From positions 1,428,969 through 1,492,968 of the forward strand of contig NW_003101673.1 in NCBI RefSeq assembly GCF_000003855.2: DNA of 64,000 nucleotides. Direction: 5' to 3'. The position numbers and the translations under genes are program-made. Of this stretch, positions 11,782 to 23,099 are shown one piece after another. The first letter of the stretch is position 1. Each line of letters begins with the position of its first letter. The DNA comes from Blastomyces gilchristii SLH14081 (Eukaryota; Ascomycota; Eurotiomycetes; Onygenales; Ajellomycetaceae). The notes below the pieces were generated by a model. It searched no databases, was not told where the DNA came from, and saw only the letters and a list, made by a program, of their open reading frames with translations.

Positions 11782-12192
11782 TAGACTAACTGCTTAAATT
11801 ATAAATTTTACATTTAATCTCATTTAATCTGACCTCATACATTTCTTAGTATGAATTCTGCTGAAACTAATTATTAAAAAAACATGCAAAGTGACTATGT
11901 ATCAGATCTTAAAATGAGATCATGACTTAGAAAAAATAAGAAAGTAATCTCATTTAATCTCATTTAGTTTTATTCTTAGTATAAAGTTACTATTTTTAGA
12001 CATTTTAAGGTTTTTTTTAGATCATTTTTAATTTTTTAAAAAGTAACACTTTTTGATAATGATCAAATGAGATTTAAAGTCATTTAAAGCAATAAAAATA
12101 ATTTAAATTGAGAAGTGAAAATCATAATCTTATTTGAAAAATATAATAAGAGTAGACAGTAAGTTTCACTGAGATAGTATAAGACTACTATC
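11782..12192 (-). mobile_element. MITE copy A (interrupted), hAT-derived family
   Basis: Non-autonomous DNA element starting TAGACTAACTG at 11,782, in the reverse orientation relative to the hAT remnant. It is interrupted at 12,192 by a second member of the same family; a few bases continue at 12,707-12,714 (taatgtta) and then the LINE copy 2 tail begins. The remaining right end of roughly 100 bp was not found beyond the LINE. Internal sequence matches copies D and E, with RIP-type transitions. Confidence 0.82.
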
Positions 12193-12698
12193 TAGACTGA
12201 CCGTGTGACCGTGTCTGAGACCAGGACCAGATTTTTTGATAGTCTTATTATCAATTCAACTGATCTTATTACACAGTTTTAACATTAGATAGTGGTTCTA
12301 TACTGTCTCAGTGAGACTTACTGTCTACTCTTATCACATTTTTCAAATGAGATCATGATTTTCACTTCTCAATTTAAATTATTTTTATTGCTTTAAATGA
12401 CTTTAAATCTCATTTGAGTATTACCAAAAAGTGTTACTTTTTAAAAAATTAAAAATAGTCTAAAAGAAACCTTAAAATGTCTAAAAATAGTAACTTTATG
12501 TCAAGAATGAGACTAAATGGAACCAAATGAGACCACTTTCTCATTTTTTTCAAGTCATGGTTCCATTTTAAGATCTGATATATAGTCACTTTACATGTTT
12601 TTTTGATAGCCAGTCCCAGCGGGATTCACGCTAAGAAATGTATGGGATCAGATCAAATGAGATCAAACGTGAAATTCATGATTTCAGCGGCCAGTCTA
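12193..12698 (+). mobile_element. MITE copy B, 506 bp, nested inside copy A
   Basis: Complete element from TAGACTGACCG to GGCCAGTCTA, with terminal inverted repeats of about 11 bp. Perfect 8-bp target duplications ctactatc sit at 12,185-12,192 and 12,699-12,706. It is inserted in a MITE of the same family. An 8-bp duplication and TAG-starting termini fit the hAT superfamily. No coding capacity. Confidence 0.93.
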
Positions 12699-12714
12699 CT
12701 ACTATCTAATGTTA

Positions 12715-15700
12715 ATTATTATTATTATTATTATTATTCTTCAATTATAGATGTATGCAGTCAGAGACTATAACATCTACCTGAGAAATTTTAGTTCTCA
12801 GGGTTTTTCCTATATCTGTAAAGTTAACTATTATACATTCATCAATTTCAGATATGCAAAATCAGAAAATTTCAGCTCAGAATACAAAAACTGTTTACAA
12901 ATTGCAGTGTTTTAACAACTTTTTCAACATTTAAAGAAGAAAATTGATTTTTAATCAGAGAGCATAGTCTGTACAGTTGAGAAGGCATTTTCTTTGAAGA
13001 ATTATTTTCATTTCAATCAAGAAATCTATTCCAATCCAGTTCATTTCCAGAGTTAATTGATGAAAATGAAGAAGAGACTCTTTCTCTGATTATATAATTT
13101 AAGCTCATCTTTACAACTCTCAGAGCATAGTTCATACAGGCCTTTTCAAATCTAATAGCAGGAGGAGGAATTGAAGCTTCAATTTTCATTGCTTTAATAG
13201 AAGATGATTTGAATGCTCTCAGAATTCTTCTCAAGACTCTGTTTTGCAGACTTTGAAAGAGTTCAGTGAAATTCTCTTGATTATTTCATCAAACTTGAAC
13301 TTCATAATCAGCTACTGATGTAATACAGGCTATATATAACTGTCTCATAGTCTGGAAGAATAGACCTCTCTCTGTATTTGATAGTCTGATTATGTTATTT
13401 AATAGTCTTTCTGCCTTGACAGTTCTTTGTTGAATGTGATATTTAAAATTCAACTTGGAGTTTAATCATACTTCTAATCATTTGATATTTACACTGGGTT
13501 TAATCTCTTTATTTAGAAGAGTTAGAGATAGTTCTTTCTTATTGAATCTAGAAAAGAAATGAATTAACTCAGTTTTATTCATATTAAATTGAATTTGATT
13601 GATATCTGCTCTAACAAAGATTTTCTTTGCAGCTTCTTCAATTACTTTCAAATTCTGTTTGATAGTTTTTGAGCTGTAGACTAGACCAATATCATTCACA
13701 TAACTCAGAGATCACACTATTTTCATATTTCTATTTTTGAATAGATATGCAGTGTATATTACAAATAAAATGAGTGAGATTGAAGATCTCTGTGATACTT
13801 CTATTTTTATCTCAGTCTTGTCTTGTTTCATTTCATCAAAGAAGAGTTGTATAATTCTTTTAGATATAAAATAGTTAACTCATTTTATTAGAGAAAGTGG
13901 CAGTTTTAATATCTTCAATATCTGAATTACTTTGACTTTGAAACATGATCAAATGCTTCTTTTATGTCAATAAAAACTGCAGTTGAGACCAGATTCTCAT
14001 GCTTTGCTATTTGAATATTATGAATAACTGAGAGAACAGTGTCAATTACAGAACACTGTTTTCTATCTCTTATTTATTCACTGAATAAAAGAGAATCACT
14101 TATAGAGCTTATAAAAGATAGTTGAGTAGCTATTATCTTTTCTAAAACCTTTTCTAGGCAGTTCAATAGAGATATTACTCTATATGACTTAGAAATTGAA
14201 GTTTTTCTATTAGATTTTGCAAGAATCACTCCAGTGGCTTCTCTTCAGCATTCAGAATGATATTCATTTTTCAAGAGATTGAAAAAGAGCTCAAAATATT
14301 CATTCTTTTAGTAGGAATATATATTTTGAATAATCAAGTGATTAATTGAATCAGGACCTGCAGCAGTTTTAACAGAACTTGAGAAGATAGCTGACTCTAA
14401 TTCATCTTGTGTAAGACCAGGTCATTTTCAGTCATTTTCATCAATGTAGTTGAGAAGTGATATATTCTCTTTCTCTTGCTCTGAATCTGAATCTGGTGAG
14501 TTCTGAAAGAGAGTTCTCATGAAAGCTTGACATTTTTTCTCAAAAGAGTTTGCTGTATATGATTCATTCTGAAACTCATATTCTAAGGCTGGAAGTTTTG
14601 CTATACTTCTTGTTTTAGTATAGTTAAAAGCTTTAAAAACTTCCTTCTCTTATGCTTCTTCAAGAAATTTATTTCAGCAGTCTATTTTAGCTCTTTTAAT
14701 ATCTGAAAAATATTCATTTCTGACAGCTTTGAACTCTTCATTAGATATTACATCATTCTTTCAATCTCTTCTAGCAGTAGCTAATTCTTTTCTTTTAGAT
14801 GAGATATTCTCATTCCATCAAGATTTTGAATACTCAGAAGATTTTCTCTTTGAAATATTATCTCTAACACTTGTTAGAATAATAGATGTAATAAGCTTCA
14901 CTCTATTCTCTAGCATTTCATTTGAGATATCTTGACCAGAATTTCAATATAGCTCATTCTGTCTTTCAGATTTTAATAGTTTTATACTTTCTTCAACTGC
15001 TTTTCAATCAGCTTTTTCAAAGTTATACTGATTAAAGAGAAGAGGATTTTCACTCATTTGTTTTTCACTCAGTTCAATATCAAATTAAATAATTTCATGA
15101 CCTGATTCTGATGTCTCATTTAAATTAATAAACCAGTTTACAAGTCTTCTTTTCATTAGATTTTGTGATATAAAGATTAGATCTATAATGAACTTCTGTT
15201 TCATATCTTTTCTAAAGAATGTTTATTAATCAGACTTATTAATCAAATCTATTGAATGCTCAAAGATTCATTTAATCAGATTATCAGCTCTCACTGCTCT
15301 CTTGCATTCTGAATTTCATCAGAGATGATGTGCATTGAAATCTCCTGCAATTATAGAGTTTCTTGATAAAGTTATGTTCAGAAATTCTCTATCAATTGTT
15401 CAGATGTTATTATTTTTCTTCAATGACTTTTCATTATAGATATTTATAAGCTGTATAGTGTCAAACTCATTCTCTTTATCTATAATATCACTCATCAGAA
15501 TATCAGAGTCAGACATGATATCAAATCTTAGATTAAATTGATATCTTGATCTCTTTCTTCCATAGATCACTACTCTTCACTTTATCTCAGACTTTTGAGA
15601 TAGAAAGCAGTAGTAGCTTGAATGAGAAATGATGTAATTTTGCTCAGCATCAAAATTCAGTTTCTGAAGTAGTATAAAATCAACTTTTTATTCAAATATA

Positions 15701-16740
15701 ATTTAAAGACAAGAATAAATACAATTTGAGTTTCTATTCACATTATTTTGAATAAATGTGATTTTTGAAGAGTTTTTAAACTTTTTTTGTTATTTTTGTT
15801 GTATATTCATACTAAAAGAGAGTAGAGATAGAGTAGAATCTAGTCACTATCATCAGATAGTAGATTATAACTATTTTGAAAAGTAGGGATCTCAACTGCT
15901 TGCATTATATCTAGTTTATCACCAGAGTCATTTCTCAATTCTCTAATCTTAACAGGAGTTTAAGGATTCAAATTCTGTTTACATTTAGCTGGAGAATTGA
16001 AGTTTGAAGATTTAGATAGTTGAGAGTTTCTTCTTTTTGAGCTTGTAGTTGTAAGTCTACTGACTTGACTCTTCTCTTCAGTTCTAGATTGACTTTGAGC
16101 TTCATCTTTTCTCCAGTTCTTTTGAGTTCTAGGATTAAATATACATTCTTTTGAGCTCGATGCATGTTTTTCTTTGCAATTAGAGCACTTAAGCAGAGTG
16201 TGTTGACATATTTCATCTCTTTTTGAGCATGTTTCACATTTATGCTCACTAGTTTTGTGATCTCTGACACAGAATGCATACTTTGAGTCTCTAAAACATG
16301 AGATTGCAAAGTGTCCATATCTTTGACAGTTTGAACACTGTGTTTGAGCTTTGAGATTCATTCTTGAGTCTTTGTATTCATGAACTCTCATTTTTAAATC
16401 TGCTACTCTTACTTCAGAGATCTTTGACTGTTTAAGTGTTTTTATATATACTAGAACAGAGGCATTTCTCCTGCTTTGTCTGAACTCAATTGAATTTAGT
16501 CATACAGGCTTCTTTCTCAGTTGAATAGAGTTGTATTCTTTCAATTCATTTTTGAGAAGTAGCATTCCTTCTTCACAGTCAAAAATTTCAACTGGAATAT
16601 CATGAAGAATGAATTTGCCTCACTTTTCATCTCTCTCAGATAGAATTGTTGTGTTTAGCAAAGATTCTACTGCTGACTTTCAGAGACTCTCATTCTGAAT
16701 CAGCAGTCAGTCTAGCTGTGAGATCAAACAGTCTAACTGA
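12715..16740 (-). mobile_element. LINE copy 2, inverted, internally deleted
   Basis: Same LINE family as copy 1, on the minus strand. The (TAA)n tail at 12,715-12,742 joins directly to MITE A sequence. Reading into the element: 3' hairpin, then at about 12,913-12,926 an abrupt jump from the 3' UTR to sequence just downstream of the RT. Copy 3 has about 1.25 kb between these points, so most of RNase H and the zinc C terminus is missing. The RT (about 13,000-14,400), endonuclease (about 14,980-15,750) and ORF1 remain, all with stops. The 5' limit is uncertain: ORF1 coding similarity continues to about 16,740. Confidence 0.85.
15957..16740 (-). pseudogene. LINE ORF1 (gag-like zinc-knuckle protein), copy 2
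   Basis: Best preserved ORF1 in the window. The frame from 16,391 down to about 15,960 is open and shows the knuckles CSNCQRYGHFAISC, CVRDHKTSEHKC and CSNCKEKHASSSKEC, followed by a basic, Ser/Lys-rich tail. Upstream of 16,391, ORF1 continues with IPVEIFDCEEGMLLL and KKPVWLNS-like segments, but stops interrupt it. Known role of such proteins: RNA binding and chaperone activity in the LINE ribonucleoprotein. Confidence 0.8.
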
Positions 16741-18095
16741 TACATTCAATTACATTACATGAAGTATCTTTATGAAATTGAAACTGATTGATACACAGTG
16801 TTAATATATAATAGAGAAATAACAGATTCAGAACTCTTCACAAAGAGATGATGAATAAGTATTATTCTGAAATGTCAGAAATCAGTGACTCTACACATTC
16901 ATCTTAAACTCATTGAATGTAGGTGTCAGATCATATTTCTTTAAATATGATGAAAATCAGATTACTTATACTCTATGAAATACAATTGAACAGAAATACT
17001 CTGTTTTAAAAACACAGTTACACTGTAAGACAGTTCTGAAATTCATGTTACTTAATAGCATACAGATTATCAATCTACACACATTCTTTAATAAGGTTTA
17101 GTCTGTTATTATAAAATTGAAGATGATGAATACTTCTCTTCTAAATGTATGAATATTTAATATCTTCTACTCAGTTCTACTCAACAATTGAAGAGATTAT
17201 GTTTAAAAGAAGATAGAGAAGATACAGAATTTCAAATTCACAGCTGTGATATTAAATGTTAATCTTCTCATGAAGAAGATTCACTCACAGCTTAATTCTT
17301 CAAAAGATAAAAAGAATCTACAGAATACAGATTCTACAGTTAACTTAGCTACAACAGCTATAATAATTACTACATCTATTAATTCTAATAACAATACATT
17401 GAATTCGGCCCGTGACAGCCGTACTGAATGTGATTATAATAATACTCAAGAGAGCTTCTAAAATTATCAGAGATCAGATAATTCATCTATATATTCTAAA
17501 TATGAGAGATCTTACTTTATTATTATTATTATTATTATTCTTTCATTATACTCATATGCAAGCGGAGCTTATAATGAGTTCTTGCGTGATGTTAACTACA
17601 GGTTAAGTGTTAATTATACAGAAGGAAATACAGGTATTAAGATTATGTTAAGATAATACGAACATAGAAAAATACAAAGAAGTGACAATTAAATACATAC
17701 AATAATAACTTTTCAGCTCAGAAACATAGAGTGATTCATTGAAGTGATTTGTACATCTCTGTATTTATTAGAAATCTGAGATGCTTGAGTTTCAGATTTA
17801 ATGTATCCCCTGCGGGTTTCGAACTCACATGCCTTGATTTCTCATGTCAAGGTGCTATCGGGTGGCCGCATTAACCATTCAGTCACCGGGGTGAGAGATC
17901 TCACTTTGACAACTGTTGATTGATCAATTGTGACAGTGCTTCAGATAATTGAAGCATCTAGAACACTGTAAGAATAAAGAAATTCAAAGAAAAGAAGAAT
18001 AATAGTGAGAGCAAAACTTAACTATTCATTACAGATAATTCAGAGACTTTTCAGATAATAAATCTCACAGAGATTATAAATATATCAGTCTGTTT
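16741..18095 (+). other. Probable 5' part of the Copia element (gag region), with SINE insertion
   Basis: Degraded AT-rich DNA leading into the clear Copia pol region beyond the MITE at 18,096. Its position suggests that it holds the Copia 5' LTR and gag, but I could not read a gag motif or an LTR with confidence. A short patch at 17,404-17,428 (cggcccgtgacagccg) keeps CpGs unlike the rest. SINE copy 2 interrupts it at 17,519-17,891. Confidence 0.4.
17519..17891 (-). mobile_element. tRNA-derived SINE, copy 2, with target-site duplication
   Basis: Second copy of the SINE, reversed. The (TAA)n tail is at 17,519-17,540 and the tRNA-like head at about 17,815-17,891, with the B box read in reverse at 17,816-17,830 and the A box near 17,865-17,885. 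The flanking 16-bp duplications tgagagatcttacttt (17,503-17,518) and tgagagatctcacttt (17,892-17,907) differ by a single C-to-T in a CpA context, so the flank was mutated after insertion. It lies in the Copia 5' region. Confidence 0.88.
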
Positions 18096-18601
18096 TAAAC
18101 TGATCATGTGACTGTGTCTGAGATCAGAATCAGAATTTTTGATAGTCTCATTATTAATTCAACAGATCTCATTACACAGTTCTAATATTAGATAGTAGTC
18201 TTATACTGTTTCAGTGAGACTTACTATCTACTCTTATCACATTTTTCAAATAAGATCATGATTTTCACTTCTCAATTTAAATTATTTTTATTACTTTAAA
18301 TGACTTTAAATCTCATTTAAGTGTTATCAAAAAGCATTACTTTTTAAAAAATTAAAAATAGTCTAAAAAAAACCTTAAAATGTCTAAAAATAGTAACTTT
18401 ATATCAAGAATGAGATTAAATGAGATTAAATGAGATCACTTTCTTATTTTTTTCAAGTCATGATTTCATTTCAAGATCTGATATATAGTCACTTTGCATG
18501 TTTATTTAATAATTAGTCTCAGCGGAATTCACATCAAGAAATGTATGAGATCAGATTAAATGAGATTAAATATGAAATTCATAATTCTGACGGTCAGTCT
18601 A
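18096..18601 (+). mobile_element. MITE copy C, 506 bp
   Basis: Complete element from TAAACTGATC (first G of the terminus mutated to A) to GGTCAGTCTA. Perfect 8-bp target duplications gtctgttt lie at 18,088-18,095 and 18,602-18,609. It is inserted in the Copia element just upstream of its protease-like region. Confidence 0.93.
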
Positions 18602-19859
18602 GTCTGTTTTATAGAATCTCACAAGAATTTCCTCACTATATGAGATAGTGACACTAAACACCACATAGTAAGTAATAGATTGTGATTTTTAGAGCTTATA
18701 GTAATTAACAGTTTAACAATTCAAGTGATTAACAAAATCATTCTGAAGATTCAGAGTATCAGTACTGTGTTCATCTCAGTAAGTGAAAGATTGATAGAAT
18801 TTAATTATGTATACTACATATCAGAACTATCTGCAAATCTAATCTCTACTAAACTTATAAAATGTCAGAATTATATTCACTGTAATATACAAGTTAATAC
18901 TGAGAACTACTTTGAGTTTCTGTTATCTATTAACAGTGATATCTTCTACATCAATCTGTTTCATAATAATATTTACATTCTATTCAACAGCTCACTGACA
19001 TTTCATGATATAATGAACAACTCAATGTATAAAGCAGTGATATATATGACTATTTCAAAATCAAAGATAATCTCAATAGATTACAATTTAAATACAGAGT
19101 TCTTGAGATCTTTCAACTGCAAGAAGATTGAACAGTTAATTAACTCTAAGAATTCAGATACTAATTTCTTTATTATCTCATCTTTATCTCAATTTTCTGC
19201 AGTTCTTTCAAAGCAGCTTCTGATAGATGAGTAACATTATTGACTTAATTATATCAGTGAAAATAATATATTGAAAATGATCAGAGACTCATGATTTAAT
19301 ATTATTATTATCAGTCTGAAAAAATTATTATTCTGTGTCACATGTATTAAGATTAAACAGAAACATACATTCTATAAGAATTTCATATCATGTCATATCA
19401 TCTGTAAGGTCTTGAAGATTTGAGTAAATATATTCAGTGATGATAAGACTCTTGAGACTGAAAATAATATATCATCTTACACTGATAAGAAGCTTGTAAT
19501 AGTGATTACAGATAATATCATCTGTATGAAATAAATATTTCTATTAAAATGTAAGAATAAGACATTGAGATATCTATAGATCTTTAATCAATTTATCAAG
19601 AATCTACTGAGATATAACATTGCAATCATTCACTCAGACTGTGAAGAATTGAATTTAAATATAGTCACAGTATATGTACTCAGTGAAGAAATAAAATAAG
19701 AGCTGACTTCTTCTTATACTTTACAGTAAGATGAAGTATCTGAATAATCAATCAGTCTGATTATTAAGAAGTCTTAATTACTATTAATAGACTCTTTCAC
19801 TTCTGAAAAGATGTAAGATGAGGTAGTTATTACAGTCACAGAGCTGCTTAATCTTATAT
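18602..19859 (+). mobile_element. Ty1/Copia pol fragment 1 (protease end and integrase), RIP-degraded
   Basis: Plus-strand Copia coding remnant. The open stretch 18,725-19,234 contains NYVYYISELSANLISTKLI, the conserved segment between protease and integrase (family form: VYYVP-LxANLIS). Beyond it, IIHSDCEEL (near 19,627) corresponds to the integrase D-x-G-E-F region, and ELTSSYTLQ followed by SE near 19,700 corresponds to the P-Y-T-P-E-Q-N-G segment. The element is cut at 19,859 by the Gypsy insertion and resumes at 28,048. Confidence 0.78.
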
Positions 19860-20028
19860 TGTAATTCAAAGATTGCTTGAGCCAGCGTATGATTACAGGC
19901 GTACGCCGGCTTCTTATATATCATACGCTAAATTAATTAGTGGCCGCTATGGCCCCTTTTACACTTGTAAGCAAGTTCAGAAGCGGCCGTGTTATTATCT
20001 GACAGTCATACATTCTTCTGAATCATCA
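19860..20028 (-). repeat. Gypsy copy 1, 3' LTR
   Basis: Starts (plus strand) TGTAATTCAAAG and ends at the ATCA that corresponds to ACCGCA of the other LTR. It matches the 27,880-28,047 LTR along its length with differences that are nearly all transitions, as RIP produces. Shared landmark: gtggccgctatggcccc. Confidence 0.88.
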
Positions 20029-22960
20029 TATGTTCTTCAGAATCACATTCTCTCTCATTAGATTCAGTCACACTCATGTGACCAGAACATCCGCCCTAGC
20101 TTCATGCGGATTAGCATGTCACTAGCATTCACAATCTTGTGATCTATCTCTGATTCAGCTAGTATTCTGTGTACATTCTTACAAAGAAACTTTCACTATA
20201 TTACATCACTTATTCACTAACTTTTCTCATTCTTCAATTATCTTCTTCATTATCATTATCATCAAACATTATCTTCATTCAAGATTTCTACTCTCTCTTC
20301 TGTTCAACTCTTTCTATCTGTCTGTCTATCACATTGTACACATTTCTGACAATGATCTCTTATTTTCATAACAAGTATCATTGTAGTGCTCATATCAGAC
20401 AGTTCATTAGCAGTAAGTGTAACACATTGTGAAACATAGTCAGAACTTGTTTATCTTCTAATGATTATCAGAATATACTATTATGAATGACATATCTTCT
20501 TCATCTTCTTATATACTCTTAATTATTTTTTCTTCTCAGTAAGTTTCTGATCATGTTTTCTAGCATAATTTTGCATAAACACAGATGCTGATATATTTAT
20601 TTTTATTCACATAGAATCTTCACATGTTGACAGATTCATATTCATTAAAATAGTGAACTTAATATTGAATCATTGATTAAGAATCTGAAGAATGTAATAA
20701 TGAAGAAATTGTCTGTGTTATATATAGCTAAGTCTTTTATGTCTCTCTCTACTCTCTCTACTACTATCTTTCAATCTTCTACATCTGTCTCTGTGTCTGA
20801 TTCTCCCACTCTTACTACCTCTGTTCCCGCGACTCTCACTTCTGCTACTTCTGGTTTTACTATCTCTGCTTTTATTGTCAGCTCTCTCTGTTTTAAGAAG
20901 ATATTATGTAGACTTAATAAATCATATTTCTCTGTATGTATACTTCTATTCTTCTTACTAACTCTCAGAATAATTTATTATATAAAGACTGTATATAATA
21001 TAACTATCTGAAGCTCAGTCATAGACATCAATTATTATATTCATTTTAAATATTTGTGATAAGATAATTATTCATTTATATCAGAGAATCATCTTTCTCT
21101 TCAACAGTATTGAGATTATAAGTCTTTTTCTTTTTTATCTTTTCTTTCTGATGCTGATTTTTCTGTTCTTAGAGAAAATTATTATGAGTTTTACTGTGTA
21201 TAAAGTCATAATATTCACAGACACTAAGAAGCTTTTCATAACTGTAAAGTTCAATATTATAAGAATATTCACTCTGATAAATTTCTTCAGAATGATAGAT
21301 TCATATCAGTCTATTCTCTGATATCTGTCATTTGACTTCATGATGCAGGTAAAAGATATTCATGTTTTCAGAAACAGAAATATGAATGTTATACTCTTTT
21401 ACATCTGTGAGTGTGAGACTCATACATCTTGTCTGAAATGTCATTATGAGAATAAGTCATTCACACACTGTATTCTGCTTTCTGTATTTTCTCATGTCTC
21501 TCTCTCTCTTTCTGAGAAGTCTTGTGCATGTTATAATTGTATGTATAACTCTAAGATCAGCAGGTATTTATTCAGTAACTATTCTCATCTCTGATTTTGT
21601 AATTTTCATATACTAATAATAATTCTTAGTTACTTCAGCATCAGAGATCATTCTAATCAAAGATGATAATATCACTGAGACTACTCTCTCTCATTCTTAA
21701 GCTTCTTCTATCACTTTCTCTTTCTTCTCTGCAGAAAGGATTGTGCACATATCAGATTATAAGTATTCAGCTCTGAGTGACTTCTGTCATTATTCATCTG
21801 ATTCTGCATCTTCTTCTTCTTCTATTTCTTTCATCTTCATTCTCTCTGCTCTGACTTCTGATTCTGCAAGTTTCATGCTCTTCTTCAATTTCTCTACACA
21901 TATATATATACATTTCTATATTGGCATTGCAGTCAATCTTGTGATAAATGACATTAATATTGTACACAGAGCAGTAGAGAAATCAGAGACATGTGCAGTG
22001 TTATTACAAGAGTGACTTGCAGTTCTTAAATCTCTTACAGATCTCAAGTTTTGAGATTTCTTTTATTTTTGATGTTTTTCAGATGACATGACATTGAAAA
22101 TAGATTAAATGTATGATGTATAAAAATGAATAAGATGTGTATGATAACATTTGTCTTTTACAGCTGACTCTTACAGTTGATAATTAATTCATTATCTCTT
22201 TTCTTTTCTTACACTTTTTCTTTATCTGCTAGCTATCACTCTTACACAATCTCTATATAATATAGTATTCAGTGACTAGATTCAGCAGCTTTCATCTTTT
22301 ATAATTCTATCTCATACATTATACTGTCTCTCTTCACTCACTCAGATCACTACAGTGAACAGCTCATTGAAACTAATCTCACTCAATCTTCAAACATCTT
22401 CAGAGATTGAGATGACTTGATCTCATGCATTCATGAATATTTCAGATAGTTCATTCTCTGTGATCTCTGCAATTGAACTGATATAAACAGTTGAATTTAA
22501 CTCTGAATTTCTTTTTCTTCTGTGATCTGACTCATATGCAAGTCTGCTGCTTTGAGACTGTTCTTTACTGTGTTACATCTGCTGTCTGCAGTGCATTATC
22601 ATACAATCAGCTACAGTCTCATTACTTATTAAAGTGTGATGTTTATCTGATTTCTTCATTACTTTTCATTCTTTTCTTATAATTATGAAAAGATTGAAAT
22701 AAGTGAGATTATCTGATTTGTAAGTGTCTATGATTTCTCTTACTTCACAAGACTTTTCAATTGTAAGTCTTTTCTTTTTTAACACTGATAATAGTGCTGT
22801 AGATAATCATAATCTGCTCAGATCTTGTATCTTTGCTTTTATAAGTTATAAATCATTAATTAAGTTGTATAAGACTCATCTCTCTGATTCTTTCAATGTG
22901 TATGTTTTCAGAGAATGTAATTTAAGTATTTTATATAACTCAAATCATCTAGATTGAAAC
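20029..22960 (+). pseudogene. Antisense Cys-rich coding remnant inside Gypsy copy 1
   Basis: This stretch lies between the Gypsy integrase and the 3' LTR but its better coding signal is on the opposite strand. Plus-strand segments include a Ser/Thr-rich frame at 20,673-21,011 and, at 21,340-21,594, a Cys-rich frame reading CECETHTSCLKCHYENKSF and then SCACYNCMYNSKISRY. The spacing of Cys pairs resembles small Cys-rich domains found in many predicted ascomycete proteins (C-x2-C-x-W/Y-x-G-x-RC type). No complete frame remains. A minus-strand Lys/Glu-rich coiled-coil reading also exists near 21,800-21,890, so strand assignment is not certain. Function unknown. Confidence 0.35.
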
Positions 22961-23099
22961 TTCTCAGAATTCTCATTGTATACAAGAACTCATGTTCTTA
23001 TCTTGAGACTTAATTTCTTAACTAGTGAGTCTTGTATTCTTTTCAATTGAATTGCTCAGTTCAGAAGTAACTCATTAGCTTTTATACATGTATAGCTGA

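Noticed and set aside
16690..16720. Missing right end of MITE A next to LINE copy 2
   Set aside because: A GTCAGTCTA match occurs at about 16,707, but the preceding bases read as LINE ORF1 and the following 8 bp do not match the left flank of MITE A.
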